DNA of 64,000 nucleotides, from assembly GCA_025345505.1 (NCBI GenBank), contig JANVCC010000021.1, positions 2,747,081 through 2,811,080 on the forward strand, read 5' to 3'. Origin of the DNA: Todiramphus chloris collaris (taxonomy: Eukaryota; Chordata; Aves; Coraciiformes; Alcedinidae). Shown piece after piece: positions 11,515 through 22,697 of this stretch. Position 1 is the first letter of the stretch. Each line of letters starts with the position of its first letter. Both the position numbers and the translations under genes were made by a program. The notes under the pieces were generated by a model. The model saw only the letters and a list, made by a program, of their open reading frames with translations, was not told the origin of the DNA and made no database searches.

Positions 11515-14500
11515 CTGGGAAGAGTGAAGGAGGAGTTGTTAACAGGCTTACAAGTAAGAGGGAGACATCTAAAAGTAAAATTTCCTGGCCAAAAGGGCCA
11601 TGCGTCTCACCAAACCTACACAACTGGCTGGGAAATTGATAACTGGGCATTATTGTTGAAAAGTGACTCATTTTGCAAAATCCTTATTTCTGGAGTGAAG
11701 GGACCCACGATTCTCCTCACATGCAGGTGGGAATGGCACACTGGTCCCAGAAAGGATGTGACACCCAGAAAGGGGTGTCATCTAAAAAGGCAGTGTCAGA
11801 GCAAGGATGGGAGAGTAAGAAATAGCATAGTGTGAAGAAACAGCACAGACTACAAGCAAACCTGGATCCCAAGCTTCCTTGGCACAACTTAATGGTCTGT
11901 CACGATAGGCATGTTGTGTTGCAGTGCCTTAACTTCTGCCTTCCCCAGAGGCTTCTGTTTGGTTGCTTTGTACCTTATTTATCCACCTGAGAGCCGTTTC
12001 ACTTGCAGGATGGACAGATAAGAGGATAGCTTGAGACCTGTTCATGCTCACTGAGCACAATGCCTTTTCTAGGGAACTTAAGGAGGTCTTGAATCCCCTC
12101 GTTCACCAGCAGTGGCCCAGCTGCTCAGTGTAGTGGACCTTTTTTGGGTGTTTGTCACTGAAGTCAAGGGGCAACCTGACAAGGCTGTACCAAACACATT
12201 TGGCCAGCCCTGCACGGGATCCCTCTGTGCTGCTGCGGCAGGTCCCGGGTTGGGCTCGTTTCTCACCACTTCCTACTGCAGCAAAGCTGCCAAAGAGCTT
12301 GGTGTCCCACCACAGTCACTCTTCTGCAGGCAGAAACGTGGAGGCCCTATGGACAAGCTGGGAGACTTTGTCTGTCTATATCACAGAATGATAGAATGTT
12401 AGTGGTTGGAAGGGACCTCGAAAGATCATCAAGTCCAACCCTCCCACCAGAGCAGGATCACCTAGAGCAGGTCACACAGGAACAGATCCAGGTGGGTTTG
12501 AATGTCTCCAGAGAAGGAGACTCCACAGCCTCTCTGGGCAGCCTGTTCCAGGCTCTGTCACTCTCACAGTGAAGAAGTTTTTCCTTACATTTCCATGTAA
12601 CCTCCTCTGTTCAGCTTGCACCCATTGTCCCTTGTCCTATCACTGGACATCCCTGAGCAGAGCCTGGCTCCATCCTCCTGACACTCGCCCTTTACATCTT
12701 CATAAACATGAATGAGGTCACCCCTCAGTCTCCTCCAAGCTAAAGAACCCCATCTCCCTCAGCCTTTCCTCAGCAGGAAGATGTTCCACACCCTTGATCA
12801 TCTCCATGGCTCTGCTCTGGACTCTTTCAAGCAGCATTCAGACCTCTTGCCTGTCTGCTGGTTTGGGATTGCCTCTTTTAAACTAGAAAACTCAGGGGCA
12901 GTGGGGGGTTTGGCAGCTATAAAATCTGCCAAACTGATGGTTTTTTCTCCCTGAAAAGTGACACCAACAAATGCCCAGTGCTCCCATCACTCAACATGTC
13001 CCTTTCTAGTATATGCCCCAGTGTGTACCTCTCAGCTGTCGGTCCCAGCTCCAGCTAGGATATCTTGCCCGTACGTCATTGAGTGCACGAACCAGCATAG
13101 TTGAGCCCTGATTTATGTTCTCTTCGTTGTCCCACAATCTGAAAGGGCGTTGTTCCTGCCTGACAACCTAGAAAAGTCAACCAAGACAACAGGTTTCCTT
13201 CTGAACACAACCACTGCTGTAGCATCACCACCTTCTTTGTACTCCAGCCCCTGACTCATTGAAGTGACCTTACCCAGGACAATATTTAAGCACAGCCTTT
13301 CACAGAATCACAGAACCACAGAATGGTAAGGGTTGGAAAGGACCTTGAAAGACCATCCAGTCCAACCCCCCCTGCCAGAGCAGGACCACCTAGAGCACAT
13401 CACATAGCAACGTGTCCAGGTGGGTTTGGAATGTGTCCAGAGAAGGAGACTCCACAACCTTCCCGGGCAGCCTGTTCCAGAGCTCCATGACCTTCACAGT
13501 GAAATGATGTAGAACTTTGGTGTAAAGGCAATGCCTTTAAGTGCTGTCTCAGGCACAGGACAGTCACTTGCTAAGGTAAGGTGCTGGGATATGCACTACG
13601 CTAGTGTTCTGCTACTCATACTCATCACCCCATGTACCTGCCAGTACTGGTTCAAGCCATTGTCCATCACTGGGATGGCACGGCTCTCCTGTGACATGAA
13701 GGCAGCGATGAGCGCCGGGTCCAAGCACCAGCGCCTGGCGACCCTCTCAATGGGCACCCTGTACGTCCTCAGGCGCACGGCGTCTGCCACGGCAGTCCTC
13801 CGTATCATGGCGAGGCCTGTGGTGTAGGGAAAAAAGCAGATTTACACATCCTCCCGTCCAATAGTCCAAAACCCTTGCTTTTGTCTTGAGAAGGTGTATC
13901 AAAGGAGTAACTCGAGTTTGGAAGAAAACACAGATACAGCGAGCTGGGAAGTGGCACTTGAGGAGCAAGCACGGCCATAGCAGTACCCAAGGATGATGAG
14001 GGGAAGAGGGCAGCGTCTCAGAAGGTGGAACAGTGTGTTCATGGTGCTTTTTTTCAGCCACGCTGCTGAAAAAATTGGTTCTGGAGTCAGAAAAGTGACA
14101 TTTCTAATTGCATTTGAAAAAAGTTGAGATATGGGTTGCTACTGACCGGCCAAACCGCAGGAATGGCTACGTTGTCAGTCTGTGTATGGAAAGGTGGGGT
14201 GCTTTTAACAGTAATTTTGGAACAATTTGGAAACAAATATAGAATTACAGAATTAATGAATGGTAGGGGTTGGAGGGGACCTCTGGAGAGCAGCGAGTCC
14301 AACCCCCCTGCCAGAGCAGGATCACCCAGGGCAGCCCACACAGGAGCAGAGCCAGGGGGAGGTTGGAAAGTCTCCAGAGAAGGAGACTCCACAGCCTCTC
14401 TGGGCAGCCTGTTCCAGGCTCTGTCTCTCTCACAGTGAAGAAGTTTTTCCTCATGTGGAGGTGGAATTTCCTGTGTTTCACCTTGCTGCCATTACCCCTT

Positions 14501-16220
14501 GCCCTACCACAGGGCACAACTGAAAAGAGCCTGGCCCCTTCCACTTGACACCCATCCTTCAAATATTTATAAGCATTGATAAGATCCCCTCTCAGGCTTC
14601 TCTTCTCCAGGCTGAACAGCCCCAGGGCTCTCATCTTTTCCTAAAACAAACTAGTTCAGACCTGTGCTTGGACACCTGTAGTCAAGTGCCTGCCCTGGAG
14701 GTACCTAAATCCAAAGTATGTGGCAAAGTCTTTGGAGGACTCAGCAGTATGAACCTGACATAGTCGGCTGTGCGGGGACGCGGAACAACAATACATGGCA
14801 AGAAAGAGGGAAATGGGAAGGAGCTACCCAAAAACCACCCAGAGACAGGATGGCTGCACACCTGGGACCTTCTCTCTGCAAACTGTGGCCAGCTCAGCCA
14901 CACACCAGCACTCAGGACCTGGCTCTGAGCATCTTCCCCTTGGAGCCATCAGGCCCCAGGGTTTTGTGAAGATGCTGATACTGAAGTCCTGGCTTATGAA
15001 GAAGCCATTTAACTGAAAAGGGCTGCACCGTTTCCCTTTGCATAGAGGCTGAGGGTCCTGACTGTGGGACCTCAAGTTTGTCCTCCTGCTTTCCACCAGA
15101 TCTGGAGGCTTCACAGCACCTTAAATTTTGGTGGAAGAGGTGCTGCCCTTTTGGCTGCCTGAATTGCTGCACCTCCTGTAATTTGGCAACAACAGAAGGC
15201 AAAGCATCTCTCTGTCAGGTACAAGCATGTTGATGAACGACGTAGTGAATGATACCTACCACAGTCTGGGGATCTTACAGATGTACAGGTCATCGCGGGG
15301 AGTTGAAGAGCACTTATATCACCATAGCAACTGTAGCTCACGGATGGAGCTGAAAAATTAAACAGAAGGGTTTGAACAAGTAAGGTTAGCTGGGGAAATC
15401 AAGATAAGATATGGCTGTGACTCCCTTTTGGTGCCTGTCCTGTACTCCAGATGTGCTAGTTTAGAGGACACACATGGGCAGAAAGCACCCTCATACAGCA
15501 GCTGAGGACCTTGAGCCACATGGAGTTTTACAGCACCGCACAGAGAGGGGACCTCAGCCCTGGGCTGCACACCTCTCCAGGGTGCATACCACCTCTCCAG
15601 GGTGCACACCTCCTCTCCACAGTGCACACCTTCTCTCCAGGGTGCGCACCTCTCCAGGGTGCATACCACCTCTCCGGGCTGCACACCTCCTCTCCAGGGT
15701 GCACACCTCCTCTCCAGAGTGCACACGTCCTCTCCATGGTTCACACCTCCTCTCCAGGGTGCACATCTCCTCTCCAGGGTGCACACCTTCTCTCCATGGT
15801 ACACACCTCTCCAGAGTGCATACCACCTCTCCAGGGTGCACACCTCCTCTCCAGGGTGCACACCTCCTCTNNNNNNNNNNAGGGTGCACACCTCCTCTCC
15901 ATGGTACACACCTCTCCAGGGTGCACATCTCCTCTCCATGGTGCATACCTCCTCTCCAGCGTGCACACCTCCTCTCCAGGGTGCACATCTCCTATCCAGA
16001 GTACACTCCTCCTCTCCATGGTACACTCCTCCTCTCCAGGGTACACACCTCTCCAGGCTGTATACCACCTCTCCAGGCTTCACACCTCTCCAGGCTGCAC
16101 ACCTTCTCTCCACAGTCCCACTGAAAACAGTTCCCAGGGTACTTTGGACAGCAACCCAAGGCCCAGCTTACCGACAAGGGCCGCAAGGCCGAAGAAGAGC
16201 AGTGCAGGGATCATGGCCAT
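11384..16220 (-). CDS. LYG1: Goose-type lysozyme-like protein (LYG1-like), 5 coding exons, 195 aa
   Basis: The joined CDS is 16172-16220, 15260-15349, 13638-13816, 13029-13167 and 11384-11514 (complement, 588 nt). All introns are GT/AG and phases agree. Residues 1 to about 21 form a signal peptide (start [16 protein letters not shown]), so the product should be secreted. The mature part aligns to goose egg-white lysozyme, GH23-like family: Cys24, Cys38, Cys46 and Cys77 match its two disulfides with exact spacing. Glu90 (in SQES) is the catalytic Glu73 equivalent. The GWGD segment with Asp86 is replaced by a six-residue-shorter stretch, and the Asp97 position is Val108, so muramidase activity is doubtful. 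Two extra cysteines, Cys156 and Cys173, resemble mammalian LYG1, as do the length of 195 aa and the position beside TXNDC9. The family call is firm; the paralogue name is inferred from position and these traits. Confidence 0.85.
12381..12850 (-). mobile_element. CR1 LINE 3' fragment in LYG1-like intron 4
   Basis: The reverse complement gives the CR1 tail (SLEETEG-type frame after LRELG) and the 3' terminus near 12381 (CACAGAATGATAGAATG). The 5' end is lost near 12850. Several small indels are present. Confidence 0.93.
13029..13167 (-). CDS. LYG1: LYG1-like coding exon 4
   Basis: Acceptor TTTTCTAG and donor GTACAC bound 139 nt. It encodes [20 protein letters not shown] then [11 protein letters not shown], aligned residue for residue with goose HITQGTTIL...FPSWTKDQQLKG. 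The second codon is Val where goose has the catalytic-site Asp97. Confidence 0.9.
13302..13506 (-). mobile_element. CR1 LINE short 3' fragment in LYG1-like intron 3
   Basis: The 3' terminal 200 bp of a CR1 (CACAGAATCACAGAACCACA, then AGTCCAACCCCCCCTGCCAG) lie about 130 bp from exon 3. Confidence 0.93.
13638..13816 (-). CDS. LYG1: LYG1-like coding exon 3 (catalytic Glu)
   Basis: Acceptor CTACACCACAG and donor GTACAT bound 179 nt. It contains [18 protein letters not shown], equivalent to the goose EKLCVEPAVIAGIISRES, with no gap over 46 residues. Its 3' end ([11 protein letters not shown]) is six codons shorter than the GWGDRGNGFGLMQ segment of active enzymes. Confidence 0.92.
14240..14645 (-). 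mobile_element. CR1 LINE 3' fragment in LYG1-like intron 2
   Basis: The minus-strand frame [20 protein letters not shown] (14634 downward) leads to [11 protein letters not shown] and a 3' end near 14240. It is 5'-truncated. Confidence 0.94.
15260..15349 (-). CDS. LYG1: LYG1-like coding exon 2
   Basis: Acceptor TTTTTCAG and donor GTAGGT bound 90 nt. It encodes the mature N-terminus with SYSCYGD and SPDCG, matching the goose lysozyme CYG...C...CG pattern (13 residues between the first two Cys). Confidence 0.9.
15530..16118. repeat. ~20-bp minisatellite in LYG1-like intron 1, with assembly gap
   Basis: Tandem copies of CCAGGGTGCACACCTCCTCT occur, with 17-bp variants that lack CCT and single-base variants (CATGG, CATACCAC). 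The 10 Ns at 15871-15880 interrupt it. The unit contains no stop codon in most frames, so long repetitive ORFs of up to 313 codons open on both strands; these are not genes. Confidence 0.97.
16172..16220 (-). CDS. LYG1: LYG1-like coding exon 1 (signal peptide)
   Basis: The ATG lies at 16220-16218 in a good context (GAGCCATGG). The exon encodes residues 1-16 and ends with one base of codon 17 before GTAAGC. A plausible acceptor (TTTCCAG) ends at 16245, so a separate non-coding exon may lie further upstream. Confidence 0.85.
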
Positions 16221-16245
16221 GGCTCCTCAGCTGCCCCACGAGACC

Positions 16246-18585
16246 TGGAAACACAGTGGTTTGCAAAACATGAAGAAAGCAGTGCTGATTTTCTACAGCC
16301 CTATAACAAAGTTTGCTTGCCAAAGGCTCCGTGGCACCAGACAGGGATGGGATTTGCTGGAGACAGGTTGGGGAATGGAGTCACCCTCTCTACAACACAC
16401 TCCCTCCCTCACCCCGGAGTGGAATGCAGCTGCCATCTTCAGAGAGCGATGATGGGAGGAGAAGCAAGTGATGGGAGTCCTATCTGCTCCTTGTTTGGGG
16501 GATACAGGCTTCTCCTGGGACTGAACGTCCCCTCCATCTCATGTGCCACTACGCTATCATACTGAGAAGGAAGGGTCAAGCCTGTGGAGCTCGGTCGGTC
16601 TCCTTTGGCAGCCCTGGCCAGCCAGGATATTTTCAGCCCATCACTTGACATCATTTGCTCCTGGACACCCATAGCATGTCTTTATGATGAGAAGGTTCAG
16701 TACCTTTGCCTTAATTCTGGAGGTGTTTGAAATCTAACGTGCCACAGAGTGCACATGTCCTTTGTCTCTCTGTTCAAAAGGATTTTTGCTTGGCTTTTGG
16801 GAAAACATGTTTTAAAAAAATCAAGCAATACGGCCCTTGGTTCTCTAGAAAGAGCATGAAAGGCAACACCAAGATTTCTCTGGTGAAAGAACACTTCTGT
16901 GTTCGTTTCTCTGGGTGCTAATGCCTGATGATCACTTCAGTAATAAAGGCATCTCTTGTGAATAAGAGTCAAAAATGTGATCAGAGAATGACTATCGACT
17001 GCAACAAACATTAATGGTACTTGCATTCCAACTGAGCAGTTTTTACAGCTTACAAGGTGGGGTTTTTTGTATCCTCAGGAGGGTTTCAACTAAAAAACAA
17101 GCCAAGAGCCTCGCAGGCAATCGTCACACCATTAACACTTGGAAATGCCTTGTTGGGTTTAATAACACGTGAGCTTTTCTCTAGCATGGATTTCTACTGC
17201 AAACCGGACGGCGCGGATGCAGAAGCACCAACAGCCCGCTACTGTCATTCAAAAGACACCCTTGTCCTGAGATTATTCAGGCCAGCAGATGCCCAGGGCT
17301 GGAGCTGGGTACACGCAGTACTTCAGTTTGAGCTCTAACCCAACACTGAGCACTCACAAGCCCACATCAGTATAGCTTGACCCATGAAATTTAATGGTAA
17401 ATCCATACGGGACCCCATTGGAAGCTACAGGCTGTAGCTGTTTCCATGTGCAGGAAGTTGCTAGATTATAAAGTTTAAAGTTACAAGCCTTTTTTTTCTT
17501 CCCTCATAAAAATCATCACAGTCCTGAGGTAGAAATAATGCAGCAATTGTAATGATGTTGTGATGATGTCTGAAGATGTCCCTGCAGGGGGACTGGACTC
17601 GATGGTCTTTCAAGGTCCCTTCCAACCTAACCCATTCTACGATTCTAGTATTGACAAATGCCAAACCAAACCAAAATCAAAGGTTTTGGCTCTAAATAAA
17701 TATTCTACAAGTGAATTCAGACTCACCTGTCTTCAGTCAGCCTTCCTCTGAGGCAGGTCACTTGATGACTTTTATATATATGTATCTGAAAAGGTACCCA
17801 CCCTATGGGCTTTGGAATGTTAATTCCTACCTAGAGTGATGACATTTGTTTTAAAGTACAATAAGTAATATATATTAAGAGCTTAGAACACTTACTATTC
17901 CTTTCATCCGTAGATTTGCACAAGCAGTGGTTAGTAAGATTCAGGACAACTCTGTGAAAGGAAATAAATACTGGTTTTTCTTCATCAGTGAGCACACTGA
18001 TGCATAACAAATGACTTGCGGAAAACATCGCAGTGAATCAGTGGCAGAGGCCAGGCAAAAATTAGATGCCTGTCTAGTGCTCTCCTTGCTTTGCATCTGA
18101 GCTCAGTCTGGGTGCCTTTCTGAAAGGATGGTTTTGGGTTTTTTTTGTCTTATTTCTTCAAGGATTTCAGATTGGTGACCTTTTAATTAAGTATCGTATT
18201 TTCATATGAATTCTAAAAAGGACAATTAAAGCATCTTCATCCAGGAGGATGAAGACTTGAATACTTGGAATACTTGGAAAGCAGTGGCAGGGTTTGACCT
18301 TCAGAGCGGGGAAGGCAGGATGCTGTGGCTGAAATGAGGTGGAAGGGAACTGGTCTTTCAGCAGTAGGTCACATGGAGGGTCTCTGAAAGGCTTGTACCT
18401 TGGGGCTGAGACACTTTTCACATCTGTAAAGCACCTGAGTCACGTGGAGATGGAAAGACAGTCTGGGAAGCCAGTGCCCTTCAAGTCTGCCCCCCTCCCC
18501 ACACTTTGTTCTTCCCAAGACTCTGTACAGCATGCCTGGAGGCTAAAAAAGCAAGATTTTCTTCCAGTAGCTTTCCTATCCTTAT
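16246..18585. other. Upstream flank of LYG1-like gene
   Basis: No exon is recognised. It would include the LYG1-like promoter, but I see no diagnostic motif. A short CR1 3' end lies at 17578-17647. Confidence 0.4.
17578..17647 (+). mobile_element. CR1 LINE 3'-terminal remnant
   Basis: CTGGACTCGATGGTCTTTCA, AGGTCCCTTCCAACC, then CATTCTACGATTCTA is the last 70 bp of a CR1. Confidence 0.8.
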
Positions 18586-18587
18586 TT

Positions 18588-19015
18588 AGAATCATAGAAC
18601 AGTTTTGGCTGGAAGAAACCTTCAGGATCATCAAGTCCAACCTCACTCCCAGCCCTATCAAACCCACTAAACCATGTCCCTAAGCACAACACCCAACCGC
18701 CTCTTCAACACCTCCAGGGATGGGGACTCCACCACCTCCCTGGGCAGCCCATTCCAGTGCCTGACAACCCTTTCTGGAAAGAAATGCTTCCTGAGATCCA
18801 GCCTGAACCTCCCCTGGGTCAGCTTCAGGCCATTTCCTCTTGTTCTGTCCCTTGTCACCAGGGAGAACAGCCCAACTCCCACCTCACTACAGCTTCCCTT
18901 CAGGTAGCTGTAGAGGGCAATAAGGTCTCCCCTCAGCCTTCTCTTCTCAAGGCTAAACAGCCCCAGCTCCCTCAGCCTCTCCTCATAAGAGACATGCTCC
19001 AAACATCCAAACATT
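18588..19015 (-). mobile_element. CR1 LINE 3' fragment with one uninterrupted frame
   Basis: An uninterrupted minus-strand frame (19077-18667) runs [20 protein letters not shown], then [20 protein letters not shown], to the ORF2 C-terminus. The 3' end is at about 18588 (AGAATCATAGAAC). It is among the less mutated copies here, but 5'-truncated. Confidence 0.95.
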
Positions 19016-20536
19016 TGATACATCACATATTGTTCTATTTCCATTACTCTCTTTTGGGCTTGAGATGTAGGAAACACTAATTTGGTCAGGTTCTAATTAC
19101 TGGGTTCAGCACCAAGCGATGGTTATTAGTCTGCAAAGAACAGGAAATGACCAAGAGGGACTTGTCACCTTAAAAGTCAATAAACACAGATATCATGGAC
19201 TCGGTTCCTGAGATAGTATGAAGGAGGGAAGCTTTGCTGGAAGGCATAGCCCTGTGCTTACAGGAGGGTTGGGATACGAGTTAAGGTGAGCCTTAAGTAT
19301 AAAACTCATTTATTTGGGTCTTCCCCAAGATTACAATGAGACTAGGAATTCATTCCTCATGACCAAACCTGGTAGCTTATTGTGGTATCTCAGCCTAGAC
19401 CATCAGTTAATTCTTTTACTGGGGTTTAACATTTTAAATAGTAGAGAGTGATGTCTGACATAACGCAAGGTAAGAATCTATGTGGTATCTGCAGAAATAA
19501 CAGGCAGAAAATAGAGAAATCACACATACAGTGTGGCTTTAATCCTTTCCAAAGGAAATGGTGACTGAAGAAATGCTAGAGGGGAGGAAAGCCAGAAGAA
19601 ATGAGCCGGGCAAAGGTCCGAGTGCATGGCTAGATGGCAACCAACTCAGTGAATAGATTCATTTGCCTCCTATAGAACAATATAATCTGTAGTAGAAGGA
19701 GACATGGTGCTCTGAAATATAGGAAAATAATTTAATATTAACATCCAGTTATCTTCTATAAGAACAGTCTCATGTTAGTGATAATAAACTGGTGCTCCTC
19801 TGTCACTGAACCTGTGTCCACGTTGATGACGTGGGATTGTTTTGTGGTCTGAGTAGCCTCTGACCTGAGGTGAGATTTCTTTCCTGATGTGTTGGCTGCT
19901 GGCTGCTGGTCCTGAAGATAAAGTTTTGCATTTAAATACTGTTTGACTTTGCTATGCGTTTTCTCTCTCGTTTATTATCCATTTAACCGCAGACTTTCTG
20001 CATTTCCCAGGACTGTCACGTGAATTCTTAGTGCCTTTCTTTATCTTCACAAAATTGGCTGTCTGTCTTTGAGAGGTTGTGCTCACGTGTGTTGAATGGG
20101 GCAGGGGTCAAGTGTACTTGTCCAAGGCACCAGCACATGAGGGGACCTGCAGGACATGAGAAAGCCTGATCTTCTGCTCAAAGGTCTTTGTGGAGCTGTG
20201 AACCCAAGGCATTAAATTCAGGGGAACCACTTAATGAGAGCGGGTTACATCTGTCACAATTTTTCCTTTTCATGCTAGATTTAGTGCAGCAAATTATACC
20301 AAAAACCAGATAAAGTCCACCTCTGCCAGCCCCTAACTCGACAGGAGGGGTGTGATGTCACTCAGCTTCACAGGGTGAAGAGGGTGTGAGTTAGAAGGCA
20401 CCTTTGTGTATATGACTAAAGCAGCTCTTTCTAAATGGCTGGATTTCATAAAGAGATAGCCAGGAATGTGCTGGACTGGGCATGATGTCCCTGAAAAATA
20501 TTACTTTCACTTATAACACTCACAGACCTCTTTTTA

Positions 20537-20567
<31 letters not shown>

Positions 20568-20968
20568 GGCATTTTGCTTAGAAGCATGGGTATGTTTTTA
20601 TTCATATCACTGTGAGACTCTCATTTAGTAGGACATCAAGTTGCTAGTGAAAATACATGAAAGCCATGGAAAAATATTAATATTATTAAGTTATTATTAA
20701 AGAAAAATGACAGAAATATTTTAATTTAAAAAAAAAAAACCCAACCAAACAACAAAACACACAAAACAACAACGCTGTGATTTTAACCCTCACTTATCAA
20801 ATGGTATCTGCATCTTCTTAAGAAGCAGGAAAGCTTCCTGCTCTTCACAGGGGCATCCTGGCAATAAGCTGCAGGGACTAGAGACGTGTTTTCCCCGTGG
20901 CCTTAAGCTGACACTGTTAGTTACACCGAGCTAAAGGGAGTACAGAGTGGGCAAAACCCACTACCTGA
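19016..20968. other. Gene-free interval with ATT microsatellite
   Basis: No gene is seen. A (TTA)n run of about 32 bp lies at 20536-20567, and an A-run followed by CCCAACCAAACAAC at 20728-20775. Confidence 0.55.
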
Positions 20969-21515
20969 CAGAATCATAGCATGCCCCAGGTTGGAAGGGA
21001 CCTCCCAAGGTCACCTAGTCCAACCTCCCTGCAGGGACCAGGGACATCCTCAACTGCAGCAGGTTGCTCAGAGCCTCGTCAAGCCTGACACCGAGTGTCT
21101 CCAGGGATGGGGCCTCCACCACCTCCCTGGGCAGCTTGTTCCAGTGTTCCACCACTCTCAGAGTAAAGAACTTTTTCTGAATGTCCAGTCTGAATCTCCC
21201 CTGCTCTAGTTTAAAACCATTGTCCCTCCTCCTGTCACTACATGCCCTTGGAAACAGCCCCTCCCCAGCTCTGCTGTAGACCTACTTCATATACTGGAAG
21301 GCTGCTAAAAGGTCTCCCTGGAGCCTTCTCTTTTCCACACTGAACAACCCCAGCTCTCCAGCCTGTCCTCGTAGGGGAGATGCTCCAGCCCTCTGATGGT
21401 TTTTGTGTCCCTTTTCTGGACATGCTCCGTCAAGTCCATGTCCTTATGTTGAGGGCTGCAGAGCTGGATGCAGCAGCCCAAGTGAGGTCTCACCAGCGCA
21501 GAGCAGAGCAGAGAA
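20969..21515 (-). mobile_element. CR1 LINE 3' fragment
   Basis: The minus strand covers LVRPHLGCCIQLCSPQHKD, then the ORF2 tail and 3' UTR to about 20969 (AGAATCATAGCATG). It has several frameshifts. Confidence 0.94.
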
Positions 21516-22540
21516 TAGCCTTTTCCACTTGTTTTAGCTAAGCTAGAGAGGAACACACCTGAGATCTGAAACCCACCAAGGTTGAGTACCACCAGTTCTT
21601 TCGAACTTACAGATTTTCACTTCCCTGCCCTCATGCCAAGTGGTCTACCAGGGTGAGGTGTTTTGCTTGGTTTTTTTTTCATCCCACTTCACGGAGATAC
21701 AATCAAACTGGAGCACCATGAAAAGCATTACACATGGTATTCTCCAGCAGGTTGCAGGTTATAGCTTCACGTTTCACTGGGTGGTGAGAACACTATCTAC
21801 AATTACCGGGAACAATACCCGTCCTAATTACTGTCTCTGTTGTGAGTTTCAACTCTGGTTTCATAACATCAGTAGGCAGATGCATTTCTCAGGTTGCTCC
21901 TTTTGTCTGAGATGTAATTATAGGCAACGCCAGGTATTCAGAGTTCATTGCTTTATAGGGAAACTGCCCACGACAGCTGACGCATGTTGGGTGCCTACCA
22001 TTAACTGGCCAGTTAAAGATGCATCTGTAGCATCATCTCAAACAAACCCTCCAGAGCTGCCTTTCCCAACCTTTAAAGGGGTACAGCCAGTTTAGTAACT
22101 ACATTTCCCTAGATTCTACATCTAGTATACCTGTAAGTATTGATAATAAATGTCTTCAGACTTTGTAAGACATCAGTTTTCACTGTGTTGAGAAGTGAAC
22201 AGGTGCTGAGGGCCTAGACCTCTTCCTTTATCTTGCCTTGCTGAAGAATGCAGGTGGGCATTGAGATGAAGTCCCTCTCTGCACCAAGCATCTCTCCAGA
22301 CATAGTGTAAAATAACTAAGACCAAAAGTGTTTATGAGGGAGGAAAGTAAGTATTTTTTTCTTCTGTTCTTTAAAATGAGACTTTGAATTTTACTGGACT
22401 AGATCTAGTCACTGGACTAGATCTTATGAGCCCTCAATTCACATCTTACACTAAAGACAGAGCTGTCACCTAAAGCAAGTCATTTGAAGTTCGAGGTGGA
22501 AGAGGTTCCTGCACATGGGTCAGGACAATCAGCCCTGAGG
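21516..22540. other. Gene-free interval
   Basis: A 151-codon plus-strand ORF (21640-22095) stands alone, with no recognisable domain, splice signals or neighbours. At 22393-22427 ACTGGACTAGATCT is duplicated with a 4-bp spacer. Nothing else is identified. Confidence 0.4.
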
Positions 22541-22544
22541 AGAA

Positions 22545-22697
22545 GGCCAGCTTGGATGGGGCTTTGAGCAACTTGGTCTAGTGGAAAGTGTCCCTGCCCA
22601 TGGTGGGGGGAGGTGGAACTAGATGATCTTTAAGGTCCCTTTCAACCCAAACTATTGTATAGGTCCCTTTCAACCCAAACTATTGTATGATTCTATA
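22545..22697 (+). mobile_element. CR1 LINE 3' end with internal 28-bp duplication
   Basis: A CR1 3' UTR (GTGTCCCTGCCCATGGTGGG, GATGATCTTTAAGGTCCC) in which the unit AGGTCCCTTTCAACCC plus AAACTATTGTAT is present twice in tandem (about 22634-22689) before the terminal GATTCTATAG. Confidence 0.9.

Noticed and set aside
15871-15880. CRISPR-like or phage-like repeat array
   Set aside because: The units are contiguous without unique spacers, and the genome is an animal's; it is an ordinary minisatellite.
15358-16452. Long ORFs of 216-313 codons on both strands
   Set aside because: They are created by the stop-free minisatellite, contain the N gap, exist in several frames at once, and lie within an intron of the lysozyme-like gene.
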